Shown here: piece after piece, positions 1 to 8,332 of the stretch
Layout of the letters: each line of letters opens with the position of its first letter
Numbering within the stretch: the stretch's first letter is position 1
Source: Massilia frigida
GTDB taxonomy: Bacteria; Pseudomonadota; Gammaproteobacteria; Burkholderiales; Burkholderiaceae_D
DNA length: 64,000 nt
Direction of reading: 5' to 3'
Assembly (NCBI RefSeq): GCF_011682175.1
Contig: NZ_WHJG01000005.1
Location: 186,001-250,000 of the forward strand
Made by a program: the position numbers and the translations under genes
The notes under the pieces: model-generated
Database searches by the model: none
What the model saw: the letters and a program-made list of their open reading frames with translations, nothing else
What the model was told of the DNA's origin: nothing

Positions 1-43
1 TAAGACCAGGCCGCGCTGGCCAAGCCAGTGCCATCACCGTCAC

Positions 44-82
44 ACCGTCGTTCCGCGCCGCCCTGGCGCCGGAACGACGGCG
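44..82. repeat. REP-like palindrome, copy A
   Basis: An inverted repeat whose arms are ccgtcgttccg and cggaacgacgg, with a ctggcg centre, lies just before the M3 peptidase gene. The same arm words recur around 18.46, 25.1, 34.1 and 37.9 kb, always between genes. It argues that the peptidase starts downstream of this element rather than at an earlier in-frame ATG. Confidence 0.5.
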
Positions 83-120
83 CCGCACCATCCGTTCCCC
101 TCCTCGATTTGCACAACACC

Positions 121-2250
121 ATGAACCGTCCCCAACTGATGATCATCGCGGCCAGCCTGGCCGTGTCCAGCTCCGCCTTCACCGCGCCGGCCAGCGCCGC
201 GCTGGCTGCGTCCAACCCGTTCGCCAAAGCCAGCAGCTTGCCCTTCAACTATCCGGTCTTCGACAAGATCCGGATCGAGCATTTCGTCCCGGCCTTTGCC
301 GAAGGCATGCGCCGCGAGGCCGCCGAGGTCAATGCCATCGCCAATAACCGCAAGCCGGCCACGTTCGAGAACACCATCGTGGCGATGGAGCGTTCCGGCA
401 CGCTGCTCGACCGCGTCAGCGGGGCCTTCTCCATTTTAGGGGCCGGCAACAGCAACGACGCGATCAAGGCCCTTGAGCTCACCCTGGCGCCGAAGGCGGC
501 GGCGCACCGCGACGCCATCAGCCTGAACCAGAAACTGTTCGAGCGCATCGAAACGCTGTACGCCAAGCGCGACAAGCTCGGGCTCGACGCCGAAGCGGCG
601 TTCCTGCTGGAGCGCTATCACAAGGATTTCATCCGTGCCGGCGCCAGGCTGAACGCGGCCGACAAGCGCAAGCTCAAGGCCTACAACGCCGAACTGGCGA
701 CCTTGCAAGCCACCTTCAGCCAGAACGTGCAGGGCGAGGCCAAGGCTGCCGCGCTGGTGGTCGACAGCCGCGCGGAACTCGATGGCATGCCGGAAGCGGC
801 CATCGATGCGGCGGCCGCGAATGCCAGCCAGAACGGCCTGGAAGGCAAGTTCATGCTCGCGGTGACCAACACCACGGGCCAGGCCGCCATGGCGGTGCTG
901 ACCAACCGCGCCGTGCGCCAGCGCCTGCAGGAAGCGTCCATGGGGCGCGGCAGCCACGGCGGCAAGTTCGATAATACCGGCGTGGTGCTGCGCCTGGCCA
1001 CACTGCGCGCCGAGCGCGCCGCCCTGCTCGGCTATCCGAACCATGCCGCCTACGTGCTGGACGACCAGACCGCGAAAGATACCGGCAGCGTCAACAAGCT
1101 GCTGGCCGAGCTGGTCAAGCCGGCGGTGGCCAATGCGCGCAAGGAAGCGGCCGACATCCAGGCCATGATCGACGCCGGCAAGGGCGGCTTCCAGCTGGCC
1201 GCCCACGACTGGGCCTTCTACAGCGACAAGGTACGCGCGCAGCGCTTCAATTTCGACCAGAGCCAGCTGCGTCCGTATTTTGAACTGAACAATGTGCTCA
1301 CCAACGGCGTGTTCTATGCCGCCGGCCAGCTGTATGGCCTCACCTTCAAGGAGCGCAAGGACTTGCCGGTGTACGACCCCGACATGCGTGTGTTCGACGT
1401 GATCGATGCCGATGGCAAGCCGCTGGCGATCTTCGTGGCCGATCTGTACGCGCGTGCGAACAAGCGCGGCGGCGCCTGGGCCAATGCCTACGTGCCGCAG
1501 TCGCACCTGATGGGCACGCGCCCGGTCATCGGCAACCACCTGAACATCCCCAAACCGGCCGCGGGCGAACCGACCCTGCTGACTTACGACGAACTGCGCA
1601 CCCTGTTCCACGAATTCGGCCACGCGCTGCACAGCATGTTTTCGGACGTGAGCTATCCGCGCTTTGCCGGCACCGCCGTGCCGCGCGACTACGTTGAATT
1701 CCCGTCGCAGGTCAACGAAATGTGGTCGCTCTGGCCCGAAGTGCTCGGCAACTACGCCAAGCACTACAAGACCGGCGAGCCGATGCCCAAGGAATTGCTC
1801 GACAAGGTGATCGGGTCGAAGCAGTTCAACGAAGGCTACCGCACCACCGAGAACCTGGCCTCGTCCATTCTCGACCAGCGCTGGCACCAGCTGGACGCGG
1901 CCCACATCCCGACCGACGTGCTGGCCTTTGAAGCGGCCGCGATGAAGGACGCCGGCGTCGACTTCGCGCCGGTGCCCCCACGCTACCGCTCCACCTACTT
2001 CTCGCACGTGTTCTCGGGCGGTTATTCGGCCGGGTATTACGGTTACCTGTGGAGTGAAAAGCTGGACGCCGATACCGTCGAATGGTTCAAGGAAAACGGC
2101 GGCTTGTCGCGCAAGAATGGCGATCACTTCCGCAAGACGCTGCTGTCGAAAGGCGGCACGCTCGATGCCATGCAGATGTACCGCAACTTCCGCGGCCGCG
2201 ATGCGACCATCGAACCGCTGCTGGAACGGCGCGGACTGAACGCCAGGTAA
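121..2250 (+). CDS. M3 family metallopeptidase, exported (peptidyl-dipeptidase / oligopeptidase A-like)
   Basis: A 709-residue zinc oligopeptidase. The catalytic motif HEFGH is at residues about 497-501, and a downstream VEFPSQ segment (Glu near 526) supplies the third zinc ligand, as in the thimet oligopeptidase/Dcp family. Full length fits the family. The first ~30 residues form a signal peptide (Met-Asn-Arg-Pro, hydrophobic core, Ala-rich cleavage region), so the enzyme probably acts in the periplasm on short peptides. I chose the ATG at 121 because earlier in-frame codons run through a palindromic repeat and encode an Arg/Pro-rich stretch unlike a leader. A rho-independent terminator follows, so it appears monocistronic. 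Confidence 0.9.
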   Translation: MNRPQLMIIAASLAVSSSAFTAPASAALAASNPFAKASSLPFNYPVFDKIRIEHFVPAFAEGMRREAAEVNAIANNRKPATFENTIVAMERSGTLLDRVSGAFSILGAGNSNDAIKALELTLAPKAAAHRDAISLNQKLFERIETLYAKRDKLGLDAEAAFLLERYHKDFIRAGARLNAADKRKLKAYNAELATLQATFSQNVQGEAKAAALVVDSRAELDGMPEAAIDAAAANASQNGLEGKFMLAVTNTTGQAAMAVLTNRAVRQRLQEASMGRGSHGGKFDNTGVVLRLATLRAERAALLGYPNHAAYVLDDQTAKDTGSVNKLLAELVKPAVANARKEAADIQAMIDAGKGGFQLAAHDWAFYSDKVRAQRFNFDQSQLRPYFELNNVLTNGVFYAAGQLYGLTFKERKDLPVYDPDMRVFDVIDADGKPLAIFVADLYARANKRGGAWANAYVPQSHLMGTRPVIGNHLNIPKPAAGEPTLLTYDELRTLFHEFGHALHSMFSDVSYPRFAGTAVPRDYVEFPSQVNEMWSLWPEVLGNYAKHYKTGEPMPKELLDKVIGSKQFNEGYRTTENLASSILDQRWHQLDAAHIPTDVLAFEAAAMKDAGVDFAPVPPRYRSTYFSHVFSGGYSAGYYGYLWSEKLDADTVEWFKENGGLSRKNGDHFRKTLLSKGGTLDAMQMYRNFRGRDATIEPLLERRGLNAR

Positions 2251-2270
2251 GCCTGGCTGGACTTCTCTAG

Positions 2271-2300
2271 AATGCCGTTCGCCCAGGACGGCATTTTTTT
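2271..2300 (+). terminator. Rho-independent terminator after the M3 peptidase gene
   Basis: The stem atgccgt...acggcat is followed directly by a run of seven T, 20 bases past the stop codon. Confidence 0.8.
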
Positions 2301-2374
2301 CATCCCCGGCACTTTGGCGGCCGCATGCGGCGATGCGCGATAATGGTGGCACCGATTTCCTCCAAGGAGCCAGA

Positions 2375-3610
2375 TTGACCGATATCGCGGTATTGTCAAA
2401 ACACCTGCAACAGCGCCTGCAAGCGGCCTTGACACCGGACGAGCGCCTGGTCTGGGTCGGCCAGCCGATTGCCCAGCACTATATGAAGCGGGAGGCATAC
2501 CAGGTCCGTGTGGTGTTTGCAGCGATGGTGGTCTGCGGGCTGCTGTGGATTGTCGGCGGCCTCGCCCGTACGCTCATCTTGTACGGCCTCGACTTCGATT
2601 TCCTGCCGCTGATCGGCGTGCCGTTCCTGCTGATTGGCGTGCGTGGATTGCGCTCGCCCTCCGATCTCAAGGAACAGGCGCGCTTCGTGGTGTACGCCAT
2701 CACCAGCGAGCGCGTCATCCTGTTGGGCGGCGACGATCCCGAAAAGATCAGGTTGTATCGCCCCGCGCAGCTGCAGCAAATCGAACGCACCGAGCATGCC
2801 GGCGGCTGGGGCGACCTGATACTGGAAACCGAACACGAATACGACGGTGACAGCTATACGACGAACCGCTACGGCATGCTCGGCATTGCCGGGGTGCGGC
2901 GCGTGCATGGACTCATCGCGGCGCTGGCGAAGACGCTGCCGCTCGCGCCCAACACGCCGCATGCCAGCTTCCAGCAGTGCCTCATCACGCCGGACATCGG
3001 GCCCTTGCCGGACAAGCTGCGCCAGGCGCTGCGCGCGGAAATGGCGCCGGACGAACGGCTGGTCTGGGCCGCGCAGCCCATCCCTAACAGTTATCTGAAA
3101 AGAGGTCTGGCGGAGCAATCCTTTTTTATCGTGTGGACGCTCTTTAGCCTGGTTCTCACCGGGTTTCTGGCCCCGGCAATGTGGGCAAGCAATCGGCCGG
3201 GAGACATCGCCCCATTGATGATGCTGTGCGTGCCGTTGATGTTTCTATCGATTGGTATTTACCACCTGTATCAGCCGTTCAAGATGCGCAAGGCTGCGCT
3301 CAGCGTGGTGCATGCCATTACCACCGGACGGGCCCTGACGATCGACGCCAGCGGTCCGCTCGTCACGCGTACCTACGCACCGGCCGGCCTGGTGCATGCC
3401 GACTGCATCGGCGGGCGCGACGACAGCGGCGACCTCCTGTTGGAAGCCGCATCGGAGGTGATGTCCAGGAGCGGGAACACTTTGCAGCGTTATGGTTTTT
3501 TGGGCATCGACGAGGTGCGCCATGTCGAGCGCCTCATCGGCCACCTGAAGCAAGCGCCGGTACGCCCCAGCTTCCTTGATAAAAATTGGTATAGCGACCA
3601 TGCTCTATAA
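2375..3610 (+). CDS. Membrane protein with two tandem bacterial PH-like modules
   Basis: A 411-residue protein of unknown role. It contains the same module twice. Each copy begins with a short helix ending in PDERLVW.(A/G)QPI, then Tyr-x-Lys-Arg, a two-pass hydrophobic hairpin (about residues 45-85 and 250-295), and a beta-rich part that ends in a Gly-Phe/Met-Leu-Gly-Ile turn before an Arg-Arg-Val/Arg-His-Val helix. The pattern resembles bacterial PH domain membrane proteins; that is inference. I prefer the TTG at 2375 because AAGGAG lies at ideal spacing before it, while the earlier in-frame ATG at 2333 has no ribosome site. It is preceded by a terminator and stands alone. Confidence 0.75.
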   Translation: MTDIAVLSKHLQQRLQAALTPDERLVWVGQPIAQHYMKREAYQVRVVFAAMVVCGLLWIVGGLARTLILYGLDFDFLPLIGVPFLLIGVRGLRSPSDLKEQARFVVYAITSERVILLGGDDPEKIRLYRPAQLQQIERTEHAGGWGDLILETEHEYDGDSYTTNRYGMLGIAGVRRVHGLIAALAKTLPLAPNTPHASFQQCLITPDIGPLPDKLRQALRAEMAPDERLVWAAQPIPNSYLKRGLAEQSFFIVWTLFSLVLTGFLAPAMWASNRPGDIAPLMMLCVPLMFLSIGIYHLYQPFKMRKAALSVVHAITTGRALTIDASGPLVTRTYAPAGLVHADCIGGRDDSGDLLLEAASEVMSRSGNTLQRYGFLGIDEVRHVERLIGHLKQAPVRPSFLDKNWYSDHAL

Positions 3611-3643
3611 TCAGGCACGTCCCTCTTTCCGAACGTTGCCTCT

Positions 3644-4918
3644 ATGCTCACACCTCGCTTTCTCCCGCTCGCGTCCGTCCTGCTGTGCGCCCTTGGCTTG
3701 GCGGCCTGTACCACCACACCGGTGCGCCCACCCGACGTACAACTGACCGAAGAGCCGGGCGAGGGCGGCCCGCGCTGTAGCGGCGCCGATTGCTGTAGCG
3801 ATGCCGACGCGCTCGAATTCGGGCCGCAGCGCCTGTATTGCAATGCGCTGGCGCTGGATAACGAAGGCAAGGCCCCCGCCTCGACGGCGGCCCTGCAGCA
3901 AGCCATCGCCGGTGCCCGCGCCGAGAAAACCCGCACGCACGATGCTTCCGCAGTGCTGTGCCACGCGTACGGGCTCGACGCCCAGCGCGCCAGCGACAGC
4001 GGCGACCCGGTGGCTGGCCGCACCGGCTATGCCGCCGCCGTGCAAGCCTGCCGGGCCGGGTACGGCAAGGAATCGAACCAGGCCGCCCAGGCCATGCTCG
4101 ACAGCGCCGAGCAGCGCATGCAGATGAAGGAATTCGGCAGCGTCCAGGCCGAGATGGCCGAGGTGCAGGCGCAGGCACGCAAGAACGCCAACCCCCAGCT
4201 CGAAGCCGATGCGGCCGACGCGCTCGGACGCATGCTGGGCCTGAGGGGCGACGTGGCCGGCGAGCGCCGCCTGTTGACCGAAGCGCTGGCGTTGCGCCGC
4301 AAGGTCCATGGCGAGGACAGCTACCAGGTCGGCATGAGTTACGTAAACCTTGGCGGCAGCTATATGCGCGAGAACGACAACCGGACCGGGCGCGAATGGT
4401 ACGAGCGCGCCATCGCGGTGTACGGCGCCACGCTCGGCATGGCCGACCCGGTGACGCTGGAAGTGCGCGCCGCGCACGCGATGAGCTACAGCGCGGAGCG
4501 CGGCCACAAGCGCGCCCAGGAACTGTTCGAGGCAATGCTGCCGCAGGCCGTGCAAACCTTCGGTGCGCAATCCGAGGAAACGGTCGCCGTCATCAACGAT
4601 ATCGGCAGCATGCACGAGCATCAGGACCAGAACCCGGCGGCCTTGCTGCGCTACGAGGAAATCCTGGCGATCCGGCGCGTCACCATGCCCAATTCGGTCA
4701 AGCACGGGCGCTCGGCCATGCTGGCCGCCACCATCAAGCGCCGGGTTGCCGGGTGCGGCGGCGCCAGCGCGCTGGATGCGGAAGTGAGGGCCATCGCCGC
4801 GCACTTGCGCACGTCCATGCCCAAGGATGCGGATGCGCGCGATTTCGTGGTCGAGGCCTCGGTCTTCGACGACAAGTGCGCGCGTCCGGCGCCGCGCGCT
4901 GCGCGCAAGAAGAGGTAA
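3644..4918 (+). CDS. TPR-repeat lipoprotein
   Basis: A 424-residue protein with a lipoprotein signal: a hydrophobic stretch ending in LAAC, with the lipidated Cys at residue 22. The rest is helical, with degenerate tetratricopeptide-like repeats between about residues 60 and 380. Typical 'ALxLRRKVHGEDS..VGMSYVNLG' and 'RYEEILAIRR' segments are those of the TPR_10/12 (kinesin light chain-like) type. It probably works as a protein-interaction scaffold anchored in the outer membrane or periplasm. The partner is unknown. The next gene starts 10 bases after its stop, so co-transcription with the oxygenase is likely. Confidence 0.8.
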   Translation: MLTPRFLPLASVLLCALGLAACTTTPVRPPDVQLTEEPGEGGPRCSGADCCSDADALEFGPQRLYCNALALDNEGKAPASTAALQQAIAGARAEKTRTHDASAVLCHAYGLDAQRASDSGDPVAGRTGYAAAVQACRAGYGKESNQAAQAMLDSAEQRMQMKEFGSVQAEMAEVQAQARKNANPQLEADAADALGRMLGLRGDVAGERRLLTEALALRRKVHGEDSYQVGMSYVNLGGSYMRENDNRTGREWYERAIAVYGATLGMADPVTLEVRAAHAMSYSAERGHKRAQELFEAMLPQAVQTFGAQSEETVAVINDIGSMHEHQDQNPAALLRYEEILAIRRVTMPNSVKHGRSAMLAATIKRRVAGCGGASALDAEVRAIAAHLRTSMPKDADARDFVVEASVFDDKCARPAPRAARKKR

Positions 4919-4928
4919 ACCGAGCCCC

Positions 4929-5507
4929 ATGCAGGTCGTCACCCATGCGCCGGCGGTGTGGTCCATCGATGGTTTTCTCGATGTGCGCGAGTGCGGCGAG
5001 CTGATCGCGCTGGCCGAGGCGCGCGGTTTCGCGGCGGCCGCGGTCCGCACGGCGCAAGGCGCCAGGCCGATGCCGACGATCCGCAACAACGAGCGCGCCC
5101 AGTTCGACGCGCCCGACTGGATCGCCCTGCTGTGGCAGCGCCTGGCGGCGGCCGGCCTGCCCGGACTCGACGGCCAGGCGGCGCTCGGGCTGCCGCGCGA
5201 GCTGCGCTTCTACAAGTATGCGGCGGGCCAGCGCTTCAAGATGCACAAGGATGGCCCGTGGAGCGAAGATGGACTGAGCAGCAAGCTGACCTTCCTCGTG
5301 TACCTGAACCAGGGCTACGAGGGCGGCGACACGGTCTTCAAGGAGTTTCGCGTCACGCCGAGGACCGGGTCGGCCCTGCTGTTCGTGCACGACACCTGGC
5401 ACGAGGGCGCCGCGCTGGCCGGCGGCGTCAAGTATGTGCTGCGCTCGGACGTCATGTACCGCCCGGCCAACCCGCCACAGGATAAGGAACATGCTGGAAA
5501 CACCTGA
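4929..5507 (+). CDS. 2OG-Fe(II) oxygenase (prolyl 4-hydroxylase-like)
   Basis: A 192-residue non-haem iron dioxygenase. The iron triad is visible: His106-x-Asp108 in 'KMHKDG', and the distal His158 in 'TWHEG'. Lys168 or Arg172 is the likely 2-oxoglutarate anchor. The surrounding 'FYKYAAGQRFKMHKDG' and 'YLNQGYEGGDT' are typical of the P4Hc superfamily. The substrate cannot be told from sequence. The ATG at 4929 follows the upstream lipoprotein gene by 10 bases, and the 3' end overlaps the next gene by 17 bases, which points to translational coupling. No signal peptide, so cytoplasmic. Confidence 0.85.
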   Translation: MQVVTHAPAVWSIDGFLDVRECGELIALAEARGFAAAAVRTAQGARPMPTIRNNERAQFDAPDWIALLWQRLAAAGLPGLDGQAALGLPRELRFYKYAAGQRFKMHKDGPWSEDGLSSKLTFLVYLNQGYEGGDTVFKEFRVTPRTGSALLFVHDTWHEGAALAGGVKYVLRSDVMYRPANPPQDKEHAGNT

Positions 5508-5994
5508 ATTTGCAGAACAATACACGCGCGCCGAGCGGCTGCGCCTCGCGCTGATCATCCTGCCCCCGGCGCTCGCGCTGCTGCTGGCGGCCCAGTTGTG
5601 GTTTTATCCCTGGCTGGCGGCGTTCTCCGCGACGGCCAGGTGCCGCGACATCGGCGGCGTCAATGGCATCGTGGTGCTGAACTACGGCCTCTTCGTGGGC
5701 TTGCCGCTGCTGTTTGCGGTGCTGGCGGGCCTGGTGTTGGGCGTGCCCGGTTACCGTAGCCTGCGCAGCGGACAGTTTCCCGCCCCCGGCATCAAGGTGT
5801 TTTCGCCCAGGCGCATCGTGCGTGGCTGGCGCGCCACCCTGTACGGCGCGGCGCACCTGCTGCCGGCGGGGTGCTTGCTGGGCGTGATGATATGGGGCTG
5901 TTTTGCAGCGGGCGAGATGGTGGCCAAGGCGCAGGCCAGCCCCGTCGAGTGCGCTGTCCGCCTTCCTGAAACACCTCACCTGGAAGCACCATGA
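5491..5994 (+). CDS. Small integral membrane protein of unknown function
   Basis: A 167-residue protein with three hydrophobic segments, about residues 18-40, 55-80 and 120-145. I do not recognise a family. The ATG at 5491 has AAGGA close upstream and lies inside the end of the oxygenase gene. Its own stop overlaps the ATG of the next gene in an ATGA arrangement. A decayed copy of its last third lies before the second paralogue downstream (see 6656-6802), so this gene and its partner were once duplicated as a unit. Confidence 0.7.
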   Translation: MLETPEFAEQYTRAERLRLALIILPPALALLLAAQLWFYPWLAAFSATARCRDIGGVNGIVVLNYGLFVGLPLLFAVLAGLVLGVPGYRSLRSGQFPAPGIKVFSPRRIVRGWRATLYGAAHLLPAGCLLGVMIWGCFAAGEMVAKAQASPVECAVRLPETPHLEAP

Positions 5995-6629
5995 AAAAAC
6001 CGATCGCGCACGCCGCGTGCTTGCTGGCCATGTCCGCAAGCGCGTTCGCCTGCGGCCGCGACGGCAGCACCCCGGTGCCGCTTGCGCAGCTGGCGGTGCA
6101 GAAGGCGACGTTCAGCTTGTCCGAGGATGGGCGTACCGCCACCACGCTCGGTACGCTGAAGAATGCGTCCGCCGACCGGGTCAGGGAAGTGATGTTCGAG
6201 GTGAAATACTTCGACGCCAAGCATGCGCTGGTCGATACCTTCACGCGCTGTGTCGACAACGTGATTGCGCCAGCAGCCGGCGAGGTGGCGTTCCGCATGC
6301 GCGAGCGGCTTTCCCAGCCGGCGGCGTCGTACGTGTCGCAGGAAGTGCGCGTGGTCTCCGCCGAGGCGATCAGTCCGCCTCCGGAAAAATCCGCGCTCAG
6401 CCCATTCATGCGGGAATTCCTGCTTGTCTGGCTACCCTTGCTGGCATTGCTGGGCTTCTTGATCTATTTCATGAAACGCCTGATCGGCAAGCAGTCGGCC
6501 ACCACCACCGCCCTGGCGCTGATGCAAACGCAGACGGCCCACCTCGGCACGCATGCGCGCATGCTTGAGCGGCTGGCGCTGGTCGCCGAAGCGCGGGTAC
6601 GCGGCGCTGCGCAGCCGGCTGACGACTGA
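5991..6629 (+). CDS. Exported single-span membrane protein with FxLYD-like domain (paralogue 1)
   Basis: A 212-residue protein. It has a signal peptide ending in 'SAFAC', then a beta-rich extracytoplasmic domain containing 'LKNASADRVREVMFEVKYFD', a hydrophobic stretch at about 144-162, and a basic, helical cytoplasmic tail. The domain resembles the FxLYD fold (a tract ending in a transition 'LKN.S...V..V...V.Y.D' and a later 'GEVAF'); this assignment is by eye. The Cys right after the signal peptide could be lipidated, but the lipobox is poor. The gene overlaps the upstream membrane gene by four bases. About half of its residues match the next gene, 6799-7446. Confidence 0.7.
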   Translation: MKKPIAHAACLLAMSASAFACGRDGSTPVPLAQLAVQKATFSLSEDGRTATTLGTLKNASADRVREVMFEVKYFDAKHALVDTFTRCVDNVIAPAAGEVAFRMRERLSQPAASYVSQEVRVVSAEAISPPPEKSALSPFMREFLLVWLPLLALLGFLIYFMKRLIGKQSATTTALALMQTQTAHLGTHARMLERLALVAEARVRGAAQPADD

Positions 6630-6655
6630 GCCATTCTGAAGCCTGGGAGCAATGC

Positions 6656-6802
6656 GGCACGGTTCATCCGCTGCTGGCGGCGTTTCCGGGTAGCGTAAGA
6701 TGCGCCTGTTTTACAACGAGCGCGATGGTGGCCAGGGCGCAGGCCAGAACCGTCAACTGCGCCGCTCGTCCCCTTGATACACTTCACCTGAAAGTACCAT
6801 GA
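6656..6802 (+). pseudogene. Relic of a second copy of the upstream membrane-protein gene
   Basis: Read in the frame that ends with TGA at 6800-6802, this stretch encodes about 48 residues that align with the C-terminus of the 5491-5994 protein. Examples are 'MVARAQARTVNC' against 'MVAKAQASPVEC', and 'DTLHLKVP' against 'ETPHLEAP'. The nucleotide match is strong across the last ~95 bases, including the ATGA junction with the next gene. The 5' two thirds of the gene are gone and I find no start codon. It is direct evidence that a two-gene unit was duplicated here and then lost most of one gene. Confidence 0.75.
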
Positions 6803-7446
6803 AAATATTTATCGCACGGTTGGCCTGCATATTGGCCTTCCCGGCGTCGGCGTTTGCTTGCGGCTACGACGACGCTTCCCCGGCCGTGGTCAACAAGCTG
6901 GCGGTCAGCAATACCTCGTTCGAGGTGTCGGATGGACCGCGCATGGTCACGTCCCTGGCAACGCTGAAGAATGGGTCGGCCGACGGCGTCCGGGACATCA
7001 TGCTGGAAGTGAAATACTTTGACGCCAACCACGTCCTCGTCGATACCGTGACCCAGTCTGTCGATGAGCTTGTCGTGCCAGCGTCCGGGGAGGTCGCGTT
7101 CCGCATCCGCGATCTTGCTGCGCGCGAGAAAGAGGCATATGCATCGCAGGAAATTCGCATCATCTCGGCCGAGGCGATCAAGCCGCACCGCAAGCAGTCG
7201 CCATCGGTGACGTCCCAAATTCTTGATTTTCTGTACAGCTGGGGGCCGATGCTGCTGTTAATTGGCGTGTACATTTACTTTATCAAGCGCGCGAACGGCA
7301 AAAATTCGCCGCAGAACAGAATGATGGTGCTGCTGGAGTCGCAGAGCGCCCACCTCAACGCACAGTTGCGTTTGCTTGAACGGCTGGCCGTTGCCGCCGA
7401 AGCGCAAGCAAGCCGCTCCGGCCCGCGCCCGGTTGAGCCATCCTGA
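6799..7446 (+). CDS. Exported single-span membrane protein with FxLYD-like domain (paralogue 2)
   Basis: A 215-residue protein with the same plan as its neighbour at 5991-6629: signal peptide ending in 'SAFAC', an extracytoplasmic domain with 'LKNGSADGVRDIMLEVKYFD' and 'GEVAFRIR', a transmembrane segment at about 147-166, and a short cytoplasmic tail with 'LLERLAVAAEA'. The shared tail ('LERLAL/VVAEA') suggests the cytoplasmic end matters too. The start overlaps the stop of the relic of the duplicated upstream gene. Function unknown. Confidence 0.7.
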   Translation: MKIFIARLACILAFPASAFACGYDDASPAVVNKLAVSNTSFEVSDGPRMVTSLATLKNGSADGVRDIMLEVKYFDANHVLVDTVTQSVDELVVPASGEVAFRIRDLAAREKEAYASQEIRIISAEAIKPHRKQSPSVTSQILDFLYSWGPMLLLIGVYIYFIKRANGKNSPQNRMMVLLESQSAHLNAQLRLLERLAVAAEAQASRSGPRPVEPS

Positions 7447-7458
7447 CGAGTAAACATC

Positions 7459-7734
7459 ATGCAACCGCGTACTGTGCTGTTCGTCGGCTTGGCGGGCGTC
7501 CATGCAACGATCGCCTGGATCTGGGCCGGTACCAGCACCTTGGGGCCGGCCATCGCCGCCACCATCTACGGCCCCTTGTTCGTGCTCGATGCGCTCAGGC
7601 TGCCGGTGTTCGGTAACGGCGCATCCGGCGGCTGGGCCGCGCCATCCGTGCCGGGATGGGTCTGCGTGGTGCTGTTCTGGGCCGCCGTCTGGTGGGGTGT
7701 GGCAGCTTTGCTGGCGCGCCTGTGTCGTCGCTGA
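7459..7734 (+). CDS. Small membrane protein of unknown function
   Basis: A 91-residue hydrophobic protein with two or three predicted spans, about residues 5-25, 28-48 and 65-88, and a basic C-terminus (Arg-Leu-Cys-Arg-Arg). It begins 12 bases after the preceding gene, so it is probably the last gene of the envelope cluster that starts near 3.6 kb. I recognise no family. Codon use fits the neighbours. Confidence 0.6.
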   Translation: MQPRTVLFVGLAGVHATIAWIWAGTSTLGPAIAATIYGPLFVLDALRLPVFGNGASGGWAAPSVPGWVCVVLFWAAVWWGVAALLARLCRR

Positions 7735-7824
7735 TCGCTGCGCATCCATGGTTGACCCAGCCATTCTCTCGATTTGATTAATGTTAAGATAATGCAATCC
7801 AAACATCATTGCGACAAAGGTATC

Positions 7825-8310
7825 ATGCGCCGCCATACCAACATGCTCCTTCTTCCCCTGCTGCTGTGCGCAGCCGCGACGTCGCAGGCAAAAGGACCGC
7901 AGCTGGCGTCGATCACCGATGCCCAAGCGGCCAAGATCGATGCGGAACTGCAAGTAAAAACCACCAACAAGGCGCTGCAGCAGGCCGTCGCGGAAGCGGC
8001 ACCGACCATTGCACCGTTCCTGAAGGCGAATTCCTGCCTCGGTGGTTACGACGCCAGCGCGCTCAACGTGTACGCGGCGCCGGGCAAGACCTATCCGAAC
8101 AACAATTACATCGGTGGCCCGCTGCCAACCATGCGCCGCCACACCAAGGGCGAATGCGCCACGGTGGTGCGCATCCATGGCTGGGACATGCCGGCCAAGA
8201 ACGCCCTGCGCTTTGAAGTGGTGTACGTTTCCGACAGCAGCGGCGAGTCGGGCAAGTCGCGTCACGAAGTGCAGCGCCAGGCCGGCGGCGAATGGTTGTT
8301 CAGTAAATAA
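7825..8310 (+). CDS. Exported protein of unknown function
   Basis: A 161-residue protein with a clear signal peptide: Arg-Arg, a Leu-rich core, cleavage after 'TSQA'. The mature part has a helical first half and a C-terminal half with 'HTKGECATVVRIHGWDMP' and 'GEWLFSK', which reads like a small beta-rich periplasmic domain. I recognise no family. The start at 7825 was chosen because a purine-rich AAAGG lies before it and the signal peptide begins there; an earlier in-frame ATG lies in A+T-rich sequence without a ribosome site. It is preceded by about 90 bases that could hold its own promoter. Confidence 0.65.
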   Translation: MRRHTNMLLLPLLLCAAATSQAKGPQLASITDAQAAKIDAELQVKTTNKALQQAVAEAAPTIAPFLKANSCLGGYDASALNVYAAPGKTYPNNNYIGGPLPTMRRHTKGECATVVRIHGWDMPAKNALRFEVVYVSDSSGESGKSRHEVQRQAGGEWLFSK

Positions 8311-8332
8311 GAGTGCCTTGCGAGGAAACACG

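Noticed and set aside
1-3. TAA at the first bases of the window
   Set aside because: It could be the stop of an upstream gene, but nothing else of that gene is visible, so I do not call it.
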